Part shown: in pieces, positions 27,539 through 35,445 of the stretch
Position numbering within the stretch: the first letter of the stretch is position 1
Layout of the letters: the number at the start of each line of letters is the position of its first letter
Source of the DNA: CAWHXG01 sp963833235
GTDB taxonomy: Bacteria > Pseudomonadota > Alphaproteobacteria > Rhodobacterales > Rhodobacteraceae
Direction: 5' to 3'
DNA length: 64,000 nt
Assembly (NCBI GenBank): GCA_963833235.1
Contig: CAWHXG010000001.1
Location: forward strand, 372,001 to 436,000
Translations under genes and position numbers: made by a program
The notes under the pieces: model-generated
Seen by the model: only the letters and a program-made list of their open reading frames with translations
What the model was told of the DNA's origin: nothing
The model's database searches: none

Positions 27539-28834
27539 CTACCCGCCCTTGATCAGCTTCCGCCGCAGCCAGCCGGAAAGAGTATCCATCGCGAACACCA
27601 TCAGCACGATCAGGACGATGTAATACGTCACCTCCTCCCAGTCCTTCTGGGTGATGATCGCCTGGGTCAGCAGCAGGCCGATGCCGCCCCCGGTGATCGC
27701 CCCGATCACGGTGGCGCTGCGGGTGTTCGATTCCAGATAGTAAAGCGCCTGGCTCAGAAGCACCGGGATCAGCTGCGGCAGCACCCCGAAGCGGGCGCGC
27801 AGCAGCGGCTTCGCCCCGGTTGAGCGGATGCCATCGATCTGTCTCTCGTCGACGTTCTCCAGCGCCTCCGAAAATAGCTTCCCGAGCGTTCCTGTATCGG
27901 TGAGCAGGATGGCCAGCGCCCCGGTCAAGGGGCCGGGGCCGTAGGCGCGGCTGAGGATCACCGTCCAGATCAGGCCGTCGACGCCGCGCAGGAAGTCGAA
28001 CACCCGCCGCATGACCTGCCGCACCAGCCCCAGGGGCGCGAAGTTCCGGGCGGCAAGGAAGGCCAGCGGCAGCGCGATGAGGGCCGCGCCCGCCGTGCCG
28101 AGGAAGGCCATCAGGATCGTCTCGAAGATCGCCCAGGCCACCTCCTTGTGGCGCCACATCGCGTTGTACCAGAAATCGTGCCAGATGGCGCCGGCTTCCC
28201 CATTCAGGGCAGCGCCCGCCAGCGCCCCGGGGCCGAGGCCGTGGTAAGGGCTGTCGAGCGTGAAGAAGAACAGCTCCCACCCCGTGAAGTAGCGCATGAC
28301 CTCCGTGCGGGCACGGGTGATGCTGACCCGGCCGGCATCGGTGGTGATGGCGACACGGTTCGATGACGCATTGATCCAGGAAGGGATCTCGCCGGGAGGA
28401 TAGCTTACATCGACCCCGCCCGCCCGGCTGGCCGTGGCGCGGATCGTGCCGTAGCCGGGCACGGCGTAGGTCATGCCGCCCGGCGCCGTCAGGTCCACCA
28501 CGTGCCCGCCGCCCAGATCGACGGTCACGCCGCCCGAAGCTTCGGAAACCCAATCCGGGCTCTCGCCCTCCGGATACCGGCCCTTCCGCTCGCCCTCGAT
28601 GGCATAGCTCACCACGTCGGTGGCGTTGTCGCGGGTCACGTGGACCTTGTAGGAGACCATGTCGCGCAGCAGCGCGCTGCCGTTCTTGCCATCGGCCTGC
28701 GCGATGATGCGCGGCCCCTCGAAGGCGAAAAAGCAATAGGCGAGGTAGGCGAGGATCGCGAGCGGCACGCCGAGGCTCCACAGCCGCGCGCGGCGCAGGT
28801 GGTGGCTCGCGCCCCGATAGGCCGCATCCGTCAC
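27539..28834 (-). CDS. phnE: Phosphonate ABC transporter permease PhnE (long form)
   Basis: 431 residues, much longer than the usual 260-290. After a first membrane helix (LGVPLAILAYLAYCFFAF) an extra region of about 150 residues, predicted periplasmic and rich in Gly, Val and Asp, precedes the canonical permease part (ETILMAFLGTAGAALIALPL, GTLGKLFSEALENVDERQID, YYLESNTRSATVIGAITGGG). It starts at a GTG (28834) overlapping the stop of the first phnE. It would form the channel with its shorter partner. Confidence 0.93.
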   Translation of the reverse strand: MTDAAYRGASHHLRRARLWSLGVPLAILAYLAYCFFAFEGPRIIAQADGKNGSALLRDMVSYKVHVTRDNATDVVSYAIEGERKGRYPEGESPDWVSEASGGVTVDLGGGHVVDLTAPGGMTYAVPGYGTIRATASRAGGVDVSYPPGEIPSWINASSNRVAITTDAGRVSITRARTEVMRYFTGWELFFFTLDSPYHGLGPGALAGAALNGEAGAIWHDFWYNAMWRHKEVAWAIFETILMAFLGTAGAALIALPLAFLAARNFAPLGLVRQVMRRVFDFLRGVDGLIWTVILSRAYGPGPLTGALAILLTDTGTLGKLFSEALENVDERQIDGIRSTGAKPLLRARFGVLPQLIPVLLSQALYYLESNTRSATVIGAITGGGIGLLLTQAIITQKDWEEVTYYIVLIVLMVFAMDTLSGWLRRKLIKGG

Positions 28835-29700
28835 GTCAGGGCTCCGCGCCGAAGCCGTTCGCGCAGCATGCTGCCGATCTGGTCGACGGCCACGATGGTC
28901 AGGAACAGCAGGATGAAGATCGCCGCGGCCTCGTCGAAGCGCCCCGGCCCCCAGCTCATGGCGTTGCGCAGGTCGTAGCCGATCCCGCCGGCGCCGACGA
29001 AGCCAAGGATGGCCGAGGCGCGGATGTTGATCTCGAAGCGCAGCAGGGCGTAGCTCAGCCAGTTCGGCGCCACCTGCGGGACGATGCCGAAGGCCATGCG
29101 CTGGAACCACGTGGCCCCGACCGAGCGCAGTCCGTCGACCGGCCCGAGCGAGGCGTTCTCCGCGACCTCCGAGAATAGCTTGCCCATGGCACCGGTGGTG
29201 TGCAGCGCGATGGCGATCATCGCGGGCACCGGCCCGCCGCCAAGCACGAAGATCAGGATAAGGGCGATGACGATCTCGGGGATGGCGCGCAGAGTATCCA
29301 GAAGCCGCCGGATCGGCCCGATCGACCAGCGCGCCGGCGCCAGGCCCCGCGTCACGAGCAGCGACAGAAACCCGCCCAGGATCGCGCCCACGAGGGTGGC
29401 TGCGCCTGCGATGTTGAGGGTCTCGACGAGCGAAGGCAGGTATTGCCACAGAAGCGCCGGCAGCTCCGCCGCCTTGCGCCAGGCCTCCTCGACCACGTCG
29501 GCCGGGAAATCGAAGATGTTCGGCAGACCCGCCCAGAAGCCGCCCGCGTTGCGCTCGTTCGCGATCATGAAGCCCGAGACGAGCAGGATCGCGAACAGCA
29601 GCAGGGAAGAGGCGGACCAGAGCTGTCTGGTCCTCAATTCCCGCAGGTAGTGCTCTGCAAGAATGCCGGCGGCAGGCGCCTGAGGGGCGGTGCTTGTCAT
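28831..29700 (-). CDS. phnE: Phosphonate ABC transporter permease PhnE (short form)
   Basis: 289 residues, six predicted helices, with the PhnE EAA-type loop GAMGKLFSEVAENASLGPVD and RFEINIRASAILGFVGAGGI. It lies between phnD and the long phnE, overlapping the latter by four bases. Two different PhnE subunits in one operon imply a heterodimeric channel. Confidence 0.95.
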   Translation of the reverse strand: MTSTAPQAPAAGILAEHYLRELRTRQLWSASSLLLFAILLVSGFMIANERNAGGFWAGLPNIFDFPADVVEEAWRKAAELPALLWQYLPSLVETLNIAGAATLVGAILGGFLSLLVTRGLAPARWSIGPIRRLLDTLRAIPEIVIALILIFVLGGGPVPAMIAIALHTTGAMGKLFSEVAENASLGPVDGLRSVGATWFQRMAFGIVPQVAPNWLSYALLRFEINIRASAILGFVGAGGIGYDLRNAMSWGPGRFDEAAAIFILLFLTIVAVDQIGSMLRERLRRGALT

Positions 29701-29744
29701 GGTGGCATCCGGGCGGGCCTCCGGCGGCCCGCCCGTGCTCCGCT

Positions 29745-30668
29745 TCAGCCGCCGATCTCGCGCTTTCTGACCTCGACGATGGTCTCGTAGGCCTCATGGC
29801 CGATCGGCTCGAACCCGGCGGTCTCGCCCGCCGCGACGCCATAGGCGCACTCGGCGTCCTTCTCCTTGAGGCCGTTGACCAGCGCGGTCATCTTCGCCTT
29901 CACGTCCTCCGGCAGGTCCTTGCGCAGAACGATCGGGCCCTCCGGGATGGGCTTCGAACGCCAGATCTCGACGATGTCGTTCATGTCGACGATGCCGGCG
30001 TCGGAGGCCTTGCGCAGCGCGCCGGAATTGAAGCCGTCTTCCCAGTTGCCCTGGCCGTCGGCCCAGGTCACGCCGCCGTCCACGTCGCCGTTGCTGACCG
30101 CGACGATGGTCTGCTCATGGCCGCCGGTGAACTTGACCTCGCCGAAATAGGCGCCGTTCTCCATGGTGGCGCCGGTGGCCTCGGGGATCTCGACCGAGGG
30201 GATCAGATAGCCCGACGTCGAATTCGGATCGCCGAAGCCGAAGACCTTGCCCTGCATCCCCTCGAGCGAGGTGATGCCGCTGTCGCTGCGCGCGAACCCG
30301 ATGGAATGGTAGGAGAACGACCCATCGAGGTTGGTCTTGACCAGCACCGGCTCCACCGCCTCGGGGTCCTGCAGGTAGACGGCCGCGTAGGACGAGGCGC
30401 CCAGCCAGGCCATGTCGAGCGTGCCGCCCAGCAGCCCCTGGATGACGCCGTTGTAGTCGGCCGGGGTGAAGATGTTCACATCGACGCCCAGCTCTTCGGC
30501 GGCGTAATCCGCGAGGCACTGGTTGGCCGTCATGCGGTCCTGCGCGTTCTCGCCGCCGAGGACGCCGATGTTGAACTCGTCGATCTCCTGCGCCGTGGCG
30601 GGGCCGGCAAGGGCGGCAAGGGCGGTCGTCGCGAGCGCGGCGAGGGTGAGTGTCTTGTGGGACGTCAT
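29745..30668 (-). CDS. phnD: Phosphonate-binding periplasmic protein PhnD
   Basis: 307 residues with a signal peptide (MTSHKTLTLAALATTALAAL, cleaved near TAQE). The mature part shows FNIGVLGGENAQDRMTANQC, AWLGASSYAAVYLQD, FGDPNSTSGYLIPS and GGVTWADGQGNWED, matching PhnD. It captures phosphonates in the periplasm and delivers them to PhnE. The start at 30668 is chosen because it places a proper signal peptide; the longer frame does not. Confidence 0.95.
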   Translation of the reverse strand: MTSHKTLTLAALATTALAALAGPATAQEIDEFNIGVLGGENAQDRMTANQCLADYAAEELGVDVNIFTPADYNGVIQGLLGGTLDMAWLGASSYAAVYLQDPEAVEPVLVKTNLDGSFSYHSIGFARSDSGITSLEGMQGKVFGFGDPNSTSGYLIPSVEIPEATGATMENGAYFGEVKFTGGHEQTIVAVSNGDVDGGVTWADGQGNWEDGFNSGALRKASDAGIVDMNDIVEIWRSKPIPEGPIVLRKDLPEDVKAKMTALVNGLKEKDAECAYGVAAGETAGFEPIGHEAYETIVEVRKREIGG

Positions 30669-30720
30669 GGAAGGCTCCAGTTGGGGGCCCCGGCGCACGA
30701 TGGGCGGGGGCGGGGTGAAG

Positions 30721-31542
30721 TCATACGGCCGCAAGCGCCTTGCGTTCGGGCCGCGCCGCGCGCGCCGCCGCCTCGATCTCGGTCGAGGTGGTGGCTTCGG
30801 AAAAGCCGGCATCGGCGCCGTAGATCTCGCGCGCCCGGTCGGTCGTCAGCGCGTCGGGCGCGCCGTCGAAAACCACCCGGCCCAGCCGCATGCCGATCAC
30901 CCGGTCGCAATAGCGCCGGGCGGTATCGAGCGTGTGCAGGTTGCAGATCACCGTGCGGCCGTCTTCCTCGTGGATCGCCCGCAGCGCATCCATCACGATC
31001 TGGGCGTTCATCGGGTCGAGCGAGGCGATAGGCTCGTCGGCCAGGATGATCCTGGGGTCCTGCATCAGGGCGCGGGCGATGGCGACGCGCTGCTGCTGGC
31101 CGCCCGAAAGCGCCTCGGCGCGCTTGGTGGCCTGCCCCTCGATGCCCAGCCGGGCCAGTATCGCGATGGCGCGGCGAATGTCGGCCGGCGGCCAAAGCGA
31201 CAGAAGCGCGCGCACCGTGCCGGCCCGGTTGAGCGTGCCGTGCAGCACGTTCGACACCACGTCCATCCGCGGCACCAGGTTGAACTGCTGGAAGATCATC
31301 GCGCAGTCTGCCTGCCAGGCGCGCGCCTCGGCGCCGCGAAGCGCCGAGACGGCCCGCCCGCCGAACCGGATCTCGCCGGACGTGGGCCGTTCGAGAAGGT
31401 TGATCATGCGCAGCAGGGTCGACTTTCCGGCGCCCGAGGCCCCGATGATGCCGATCATGCACGGCCCGTCCACGTGGATGCTCACGCGATCCACGGCGGT
31501 CGCCGACCCGAACGTCTTGGTCAGATTGTCGATTTGCAGCAT
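30721..31542 (-). CDS. phnC: Phosphonate ABC transporter ATPase PhnC
   Basis: 273 residues. It has Walker A GASGAGKS (34-41), a Q-loop in IFQQFNLVPRMDVVSNVLHG, signature ALSGGQQQR, Walker B ILADEPIASLDP and the H-loop CNLHTLDTARRYC. The FNLVPRMDVVSNVL and ADEPIASLDP segments are typical of PhnC. First gene of phnC-D-E-E, with a Pho box 48-76 bases upstream of its start. Confidence 0.95.
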   Translation of the reverse strand: MLQIDNLTKTFGSATAVDRVSIHVDGPCMIGIIGASGAGKSTLLRMINLLERPTSGEIRFGGRAVSALRGAEARAWQADCAMIFQQFNLVPRMDVVSNVLHGTLNRAGTVRALLSLWPPADIRRAIAILARLGIEGQATKRAEALSGGQQQRVAIARALMQDPRIILADEPIASLDPMNAQIVMDALRAIHEEDGRTVICNLHTLDTARRYCDRVIGMRLGRVVFDGAPDALTTDRAREIYGADAGFSEATTSTEIEAAARAARPERKALAAV

Positions 31543-31589
31543 TGCACCCCCGTCCCGGCGGCTTCTAACCCGCGGAATGCGACGGCCAT

Positions 31590-31618
31590 CTGACAGATTG
31601 GCGACAGCCTGATGACAC
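31590..31618 (-). promoter_or_regulatory. Pho box (three PhoB half-sites) upstream of phnC
   Basis: Reading the minus strand towards phnC: GTGTCAT, 4 bases, CTGTCGC, 4 bases, CTGTCAG. These are three direct repeats at exact 11-base spacing matching the PhoB consensus CTGTCAT with one or two changes each. The site ends 48 bases before the phnC start. This predicts induction of phnC-D-E-E by phosphate starvation. The rest of 31543-31800 holds nothing recognisable. Confidence 0.85.
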
Positions 31619-31800
31619 CTGCCCGGCGGGCGGGGGGCGCCCCATCGCCGCTGGCGTCCGGGCGTCGCCGCGCGACCCGATGCCGCGTCGCGCGGGGCGG
31701 GGCGGGCATCGCGGCCTCGTTCGCCCGCGGCCTTCGGGCGGTGCGGGCCTTCCCCGCCCGGCCGTCACCGGCGCCCACCGCGGCGCTCGCCCTCGAGAAC

Positions 31801-32565
31801 TCAGTCGCCCGCAGGTGGCCCCTCTGCCGGCGGCGCGTCGCCCGCGCCCGGCATGTCGACCGTCAGCGTGACCCGCGCGCCCGCGAACCAGGTCTGCCCG
31901 TGCTCGATGGGCCGCCCGTCGGCATCGACGTTCACCGAGGACGCATGGATCACCGGGTCGCCCTGCCGCACCGAAAGATGCAGCGCCAGGGTCGCCGTCG
32001 CCAGTTCGGCTACGAGGCGCGTGGAGGCCCGCGTGTAGTCCTGCAGGCCCACCCCCTTCAGCGCCTCGGTCACGCTGCGGCAGCCGCGCAGGGCATGGGC
32101 GATCCCGGGCAGGCGCCGCTCCGGAAACCGGCTGTGCGCAAAGGCGATGGGCGTTCCATCGGCGAAAGAAACCGCCTCGAAGAGACAGACGGGGTCGCCC
32201 GCGGCGATCTTCAGGATCCGGGCATCGCGCGCGGTCGCACTTTGCCGCTCCACCGCCAGCACCGTCCTCATCGGCCTGCGGCCCTCGGTCAGCAGGTTCT
32301 CGTGAAACCGGACCCTCGGGCCGATGCGGTAGTCCAGCGGCCGCGCCAGAACCGTCGTGCCCGAGCCGCGCCGCGAGCGGGTCAGGCCCTCGTCGCCCAG
32401 CACCTCCAGCGCATGCCGGACCGTGTGGCGGTTCACCCCGAACCGTTCCGCCAGCCGCGCCTCGGTGGGCAGCCTGTCTCCGGGCACAAGGGCGCGCTCG
32501 GCGATCTCCTCGCGCAGGGTGGCCGCGATCACCGCGTAAAGGGGCTCCTTGTGCCGGTCCGCCAT
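31801..32565 (-). CDS. phnF: GntR-family transcriptional regulator PhnF
   Basis: 254 residues. It has an N-terminal winged helix-turn-helix (PLYAVIAATLREEIAERALV, LPTEARLAERFGVNRHTVRH) and a C-terminal UTRA ligand-binding domain (GDPVCLFEAVSFADGTPIAF). It is divergent from phnG, whose promoter it most likely controls. The ATG at 32565 gives the standard distance to the helix-turn-helix. Confidence 0.93.
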   Translation of the reverse strand: MADRHKEPLYAVIAATLREEIAERALVPGDRLPTEARLAERFGVNRHTVRHALEVLGDEGLTRSRRGSGTTVLARPLDYRIGPRVRFHENLLTEGRRPMRTVLAVERQSATARDARILKIAAGDPVCLFEAVSFADGTPIAFAHSRFPERRLPGIAHALRGCRSVTEALKGVGLQDYTRASTRLVAELATATLALHLSVRQGDPVIHASSVNVDADGRPIEHGQTWFAGARVTLTVDMPGAGDAPPAEGPPAGD

Positions 32566-32569
32566 GCAG

Positions 32570-32587
32570 GTGTCACCGAAATTTCAT
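32570..32587 (+). promoter_or_regulatory. Weak possible Pho box between phnF and phnG
   Basis: GTGTCAC (32570-32576), 4 bases, ATTTCAT (32581-32587): two half-sites at the right 11-base spacing, each with two departures from CTGTCAT. It could serve the divergent phnF/phnG promoters but is much weaker than the site before phnC. Confidence 0.35.
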
Positions 32588-32634
32588 GAAACCGGGGTGG
32601 TCGCGCCGGTCGTTATCAGCAATGATGTGTCTAG

Positions 32635-32646
32635 TTGTATAGGCAA
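32635..32646 (+). promoter_or_regulatory. Candidate PhnF operator
   Basis: TTGTATAGGCAA is an imperfect palindrome (TTG...CAA) 17 bases before the phnG start and between the divergent phnF and phnG. Its form resembles operators of the HutC/PhnF branch of GntR regulators. Binding is inferred. Confidence 0.45.
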
Positions 32647-32662
32647 TGCGGGATTTGTCCAG

Positions 32663-33106
32663 ATGGCCCAGACCGAAGCCCGGCAGGCGTGGATGGGGTT
32701 GCTGGCGCGCAACGGGGCCAGCGCGGCGGCGCTTCTGGCCCGCGCCGGGATCTCCGCCGCCCACACCCCCGTCCGGTCGCCCGAGATCGGCACCGTTATG
32801 GTGCGCGGCCGCGCCGGGGCAACGGCCGGGGCGTTCAATCTGGGCGAGATCACCGTCACCCGGTGCAGCGTCCGGCTCGATTGCGGGCGCATCGGGCATG
32901 GCTACGTGCAGGGGCGCGACGGGTCGGCCGCGCAGGCCGCCGCCCTGATCGACGCGCTGATGCAGACAGGCGAGGCGTCCCGGATCGAGGCCAGGGTCCT
33001 CGCCCCGCTGCGCGCCTCCGAAACCGCGGCGCGGCAGGGGCGGCGCGCGAAAGCCGCCGCGACCAAGGTGGATTTCTTCACCATGGTGCGGGGGGAAAGC
33101 CCGTGA
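32663..33106 (+). CDS. phnG: C-P lyase subunit PhnG
   Basis: 147 residues, with RQAWMGLLARNGASAAALLA, PEIGTVMVRGRAGATAGAFN and GEITVTRCSVRLDCGRIGHGY typical of PhnG. PhnG, H, I and J form the core complex that attaches a ribose triphosphate to phosphonates and cleaves the C-P bond. The start at 32663 lies just after the candidate PhnF operator. Its stop overlaps the GTG of phnH. Confidence 0.94.
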   Translation: MAQTEARQAWMGLLARNGASAAALLARAGISAAHTPVRSPEIGTVMVRGRAGATAGAFNLGEITVTRCSVRLDCGRIGHGYVQGRDGSAAQAAALIDALMQTGEASRIEARVLAPLRASETAARQGRRAKAAATKVDFFTMVRGESP

Positions 33107-33750
33107 GCGCCGGGGCCGCGCTTGCCGGCGGCTTCGCCGATCCGCCGCGGCAATCCGCCCATGCCTTCCGGGCGCTCCTCTCGGCGATGGCGCGGCCCGG
33201 GCGGATCGAGGCGCTGCATGGGGCCGCCCCCCCGGCGCCCCTGTCGCCCGCCGCCGGAACGCTGCTCCTGACGCTCTGCGACCCCGAGACGCCGGTGCAC
33301 CTGGCCGGGGATGCCGACAGCGCCGCGATCCGCGCGTGGATCGCGTTCTTCGCGGGCGCCCCCATCGCCGGCCCGGAGGCCTGCCATTTCGCCCTCGGCA
33401 CATGGGCGGCGCTGATGCCCATCGCGCGGTTCCCGACCGGCACGCCGGAATACCCCGACAGGTCCGCCACGCTCATCGTCGAGATGCCGGCGCTGCGGCC
33501 CGCCGGGGCGGCGCTGCGCGGCCCGGGGATCGCCGATGTCGCCTACCTCTCCCTCCCGGAGGTCGCGCCGTTCCAGCGCAATGCGGGGCTGTTTCCGCTG
33601 GGCGTGGATGTCTTCCTCACCAGCGGCACGCAGGTGGCGTCCGTGCCCCGCACGACTCAGGTGGCGTCCGTGCCCCGCACGACACAAGGGGCGTCCGTGC
33701 CCCGCACGACACAAGGGGCGTCCGTGCCCCGCACGACGCAGGTGGCCTGA
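33103..33750 (+). CDS. phnH: C-P lyase subunit PhnH with C-terminal 9-residue repeats
   Basis: 215 residues, about 20 more than usual. The body (GGFADPPRQSAHAFRALLSA, ARPGRIEAL, TLCDPETPVHLAG, GVDVFLTSG) is normal PhnH. The extra C-terminal tail is four copies of a 9-residue unit, (V/G)ASVPRTTQ, encoded by a 27-bp tandem repeat. Translation begins at a GTG (33103) overlapping the phnG stop. The tail is unlikely to be part of the fold and may be recent. Confidence 0.94.
   Translation: MSAGAALAGGFADPPRQSAHAFRALLSAMARPGRIEALHGAAPPAPLSPAAGTLLLTLCDPETPVHLAGDADSAAIRAWIAFFAGAPIAGPEACHFALGTWAALMPIARFPTGTPEYPDRSATLIVEMPALRPAGAALRGPGIADVAYLSLPEVAPFQRNAGLFPLGVDVFLTSGTQVASVPRTTQVASVPRTTQGASVPRTTQGASVPRTTQVA
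33633..33747 (+). repeat. In-frame 27-bp tandem repeat at the 3' end of phnH
   Basis: Four units of 27 bases, each containing GCGTCCGTGCCCCGCACGAC and varying at the junction (ACTCAGGTG, ACACAAGGG, ACGCAGGTG). Each unit holds a small hairpin CGTGC-CCC-GCACG. The period is a multiple of three, so phnH stays open, and its stop codon follows the last unit at once. The core CCGTGC...GCACGA is also found in the 28-bp array after the RNase T2 gene. Confidence 0.92.
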
Positions 33751-33751
33751 G

Positions 33752-34846
33752 ATGTACGTTGCCGTGAAGGGGGGCGAACGGGCCATCGAGAACGCCCATG
33801 CCTGGCTCGCCGAGGAACGGCGCGGGGATACGGCGGTGCCCGCGCTCGGCCTCGCGCAGATCCGCGAACAGCTGGCGCTCTCGGTGAACCGGGTCATGGC
33901 CGAGGGCTCGCTCTACGACCCCGATCTGGCGGCCCTGGCGATCAAACAGGCGCGCGGCGATCTGATCGAGGCGATCTTCCTGATCCGCGCCTACCGCACC
34001 ACCCTGCCGCGCTTCGGCCATTCCACCCCCGTCGAGACCGGCGCGATGGCGTGCGACAGGCGCATCTCGGCGACGTTCAAGGATCTGCCGGGCGGCCAGG
34101 TTCTGGGCCCGACCTTCGACTACACCCACCGGCTTCTGGACTTCAAACTCGCCGCGGAAGGGGACGCCGGCACCGAGGTGCCGACCCGCGAGGCCGGGGC
34201 GGACGCGGCCATGCCCCACGTCATGGAGTTCCTCGATTCCGAGGGGCTGATCGAGGATGCCGGCCACAGCGAAGCGCCGCCGCCCGATCTGACCCGCGAA
34301 CCGCTGAAGCTGCCGGCCGAACGGGCGCTGCGGCTTCAGGCGCTGGCGCGGGCCGACGAGGGCTTCCTGCTCGGCCTCGCCTATTCCACGCAGCGCGGCT
34401 TCGGGCGCACCCACGCCTTCGTGGGAGAGCTGCGGATCGGCACCGTGGAGGTCGAGATGGACATCCCCGAACTGGGCTTCGCCATCGGCATCGGCGAGGT
34501 CGTGCTGACCGAATGCGAGACGGTCAACCAGTTCACCGGCTCGAAGACCAAAGCGCCGCAATTCACCCGCGGCTACGGGCTGGTCTTCGGCCAGTCCGAA
34601 CGCAAGGCCATCTCGATGTCGCTCGTGGACCGGGCGCTGCGGTGGCGGGAGCTGGGCGAAGACGACGTCGGCGCCCCTGCCCAGGACGCCGAGTTCGTGC
34701 TGTCGCATTGCGACAACATCCAGGCCACCGGCTTTCTCGAACATATCAAGCTGCCGCATTACGTCGACTTCCAGTCCGAGCTGGAACTCATCCGCAAGCT
34801 GCGGCGCGAGGTGGCGGCCGTGCCAGCAAGGGAGGCGGCAGAATGA
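33752..34846 (+). CDS. phnI: C-P lyase subunit PhnI
   Basis: 364 residues with the PhnI pattern: MYVAVKGGERAIENAHAWLA, QLALSVNRVMAEGSLYDPDL, YSTQRGFGRTHAFVGELRIG and SHCDNIQATGFLEHIKLPHY. PhnI has nucleosidase activity and, with PhnG, H and L, makes the alkylphosphonate-ribose triphosphate. The start follows the phnH stop by one base; its stop overlaps the HAD hydrolase start (ATGA). Confidence 0.95.
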   Translation: MYVAVKGGERAIENAHAWLAEERRGDTAVPALGLAQIREQLALSVNRVMAEGSLYDPDLAALAIKQARGDLIEAIFLIRAYRTTLPRFGHSTPVETGAMACDRRISATFKDLPGGQVLGPTFDYTHRLLDFKLAAEGDAGTEVPTREAGADAAMPHVMEFLDSEGLIEDAGHSEAPPPDLTREPLKLPAERALRLQALARADEGFLLGLAYSTQRGFGRTHAFVGELRIGTVEVEMDIPELGFAIGIGEVVLTECETVNQFTGSKTKAPQFTRGYGLVFGQSERKAISMSLVDRALRWRELGEDDVGAPAQDAEFVLSHCDNIQATGFLEHIKLPHYVDFQSELELIRKLRREVAAVPAREAAE

Positions 34847-35445
34847 CCGCATCGGTCGTGGTCTTCGACATCGGCGGGGTCCTCGTCGACTGGCAGCCGC
34901 ATCTCGCCTGGGCCGAAGAGCTGGGCTCGCGCGCGGCCGCGGAGGCGTTCATGGCGCGCGTCGACTTCAAGGAACGCAACCGGCGGGCCGATGGCGGGGC
35001 GCGCTTCGCCGATCTCGCCGCCGAGATCGCCGACCCCGAAGACAGCCGCCGCCTTGGGCAATACGTGGCGCGCTACACCCGCACCGTGCCCGACCGCGTC
35101 CCCGGAACCTGGGGCATCGTCGACACGCTGATCGCACGGCGCACGCCCCTGCACGCGATCACCAACTGGTCGGCCGAAACCTGGGAGGAAGGGTTGAAGG
35201 TGCATCCCCGCCTGGCGGAGGTCTTCGGCGTCACGGTCGTCTCGGGCCGCGAGGGGGTAAGCAAACCCGACCCGGCCATCTTCGCCCTGCTCTGCGCGCG
35301 CGCCGGCGTGGCCCCGGCCGACTGCGTCTTCATCGACGACGCGCCCCACAACGTCGACGGCGCCCGCGCCGCCGGTATGGACGCGATCCACTTCACCGGG
35401 GCCGCGGCGCTGCGGGCCGCCCTCGCAGAACGGCGGCTCCTGTGA
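34843..35445 (+). CDS. HAD-IA family hydrolase embedded in the phn operon
   Basis: 200 residues with the HAD motifs: I, VFDIGGVLVDW (Asp nucleophile; the second Asp is Gly, as in YihX-like enzymes); II, HAITNWSAETW; III, the Lys in VSKPDPAIF; IV, VFIDDAPHNVDGA. It probably removes phosphate from a small molecule. It overlaps phnI by four bases and phnJ by four bases, so it is translated in series with the C-P lyase genes. A role in clearing a sugar-phosphate intermediate is possible but unproven. Confidence 0.88.
   Translation: MTASVVVFDIGGVLVDWQPHLAWAEELGSRAAAEAFMARVDFKERNRRADGGARFADLAAEIADPEDSRRLGQYVARYTRTVPDRVPGTWGIVDTLIARRTPLHAITNWSAETWEEGLKVHPRLAEVFGVTVVSGREGVSKPDPAIFALLCARAGVAPADCVFIDDAPHNVDGARAAGMDAIHFTGAAALRAALAERRLL

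Noticed and set aside
27539..29842. A 767-residue PhnE
   Set aside because: The first 330 residues are the out-of-frame shadow of the upstream phnE; the second PhnE starts at the GTG at 28834.
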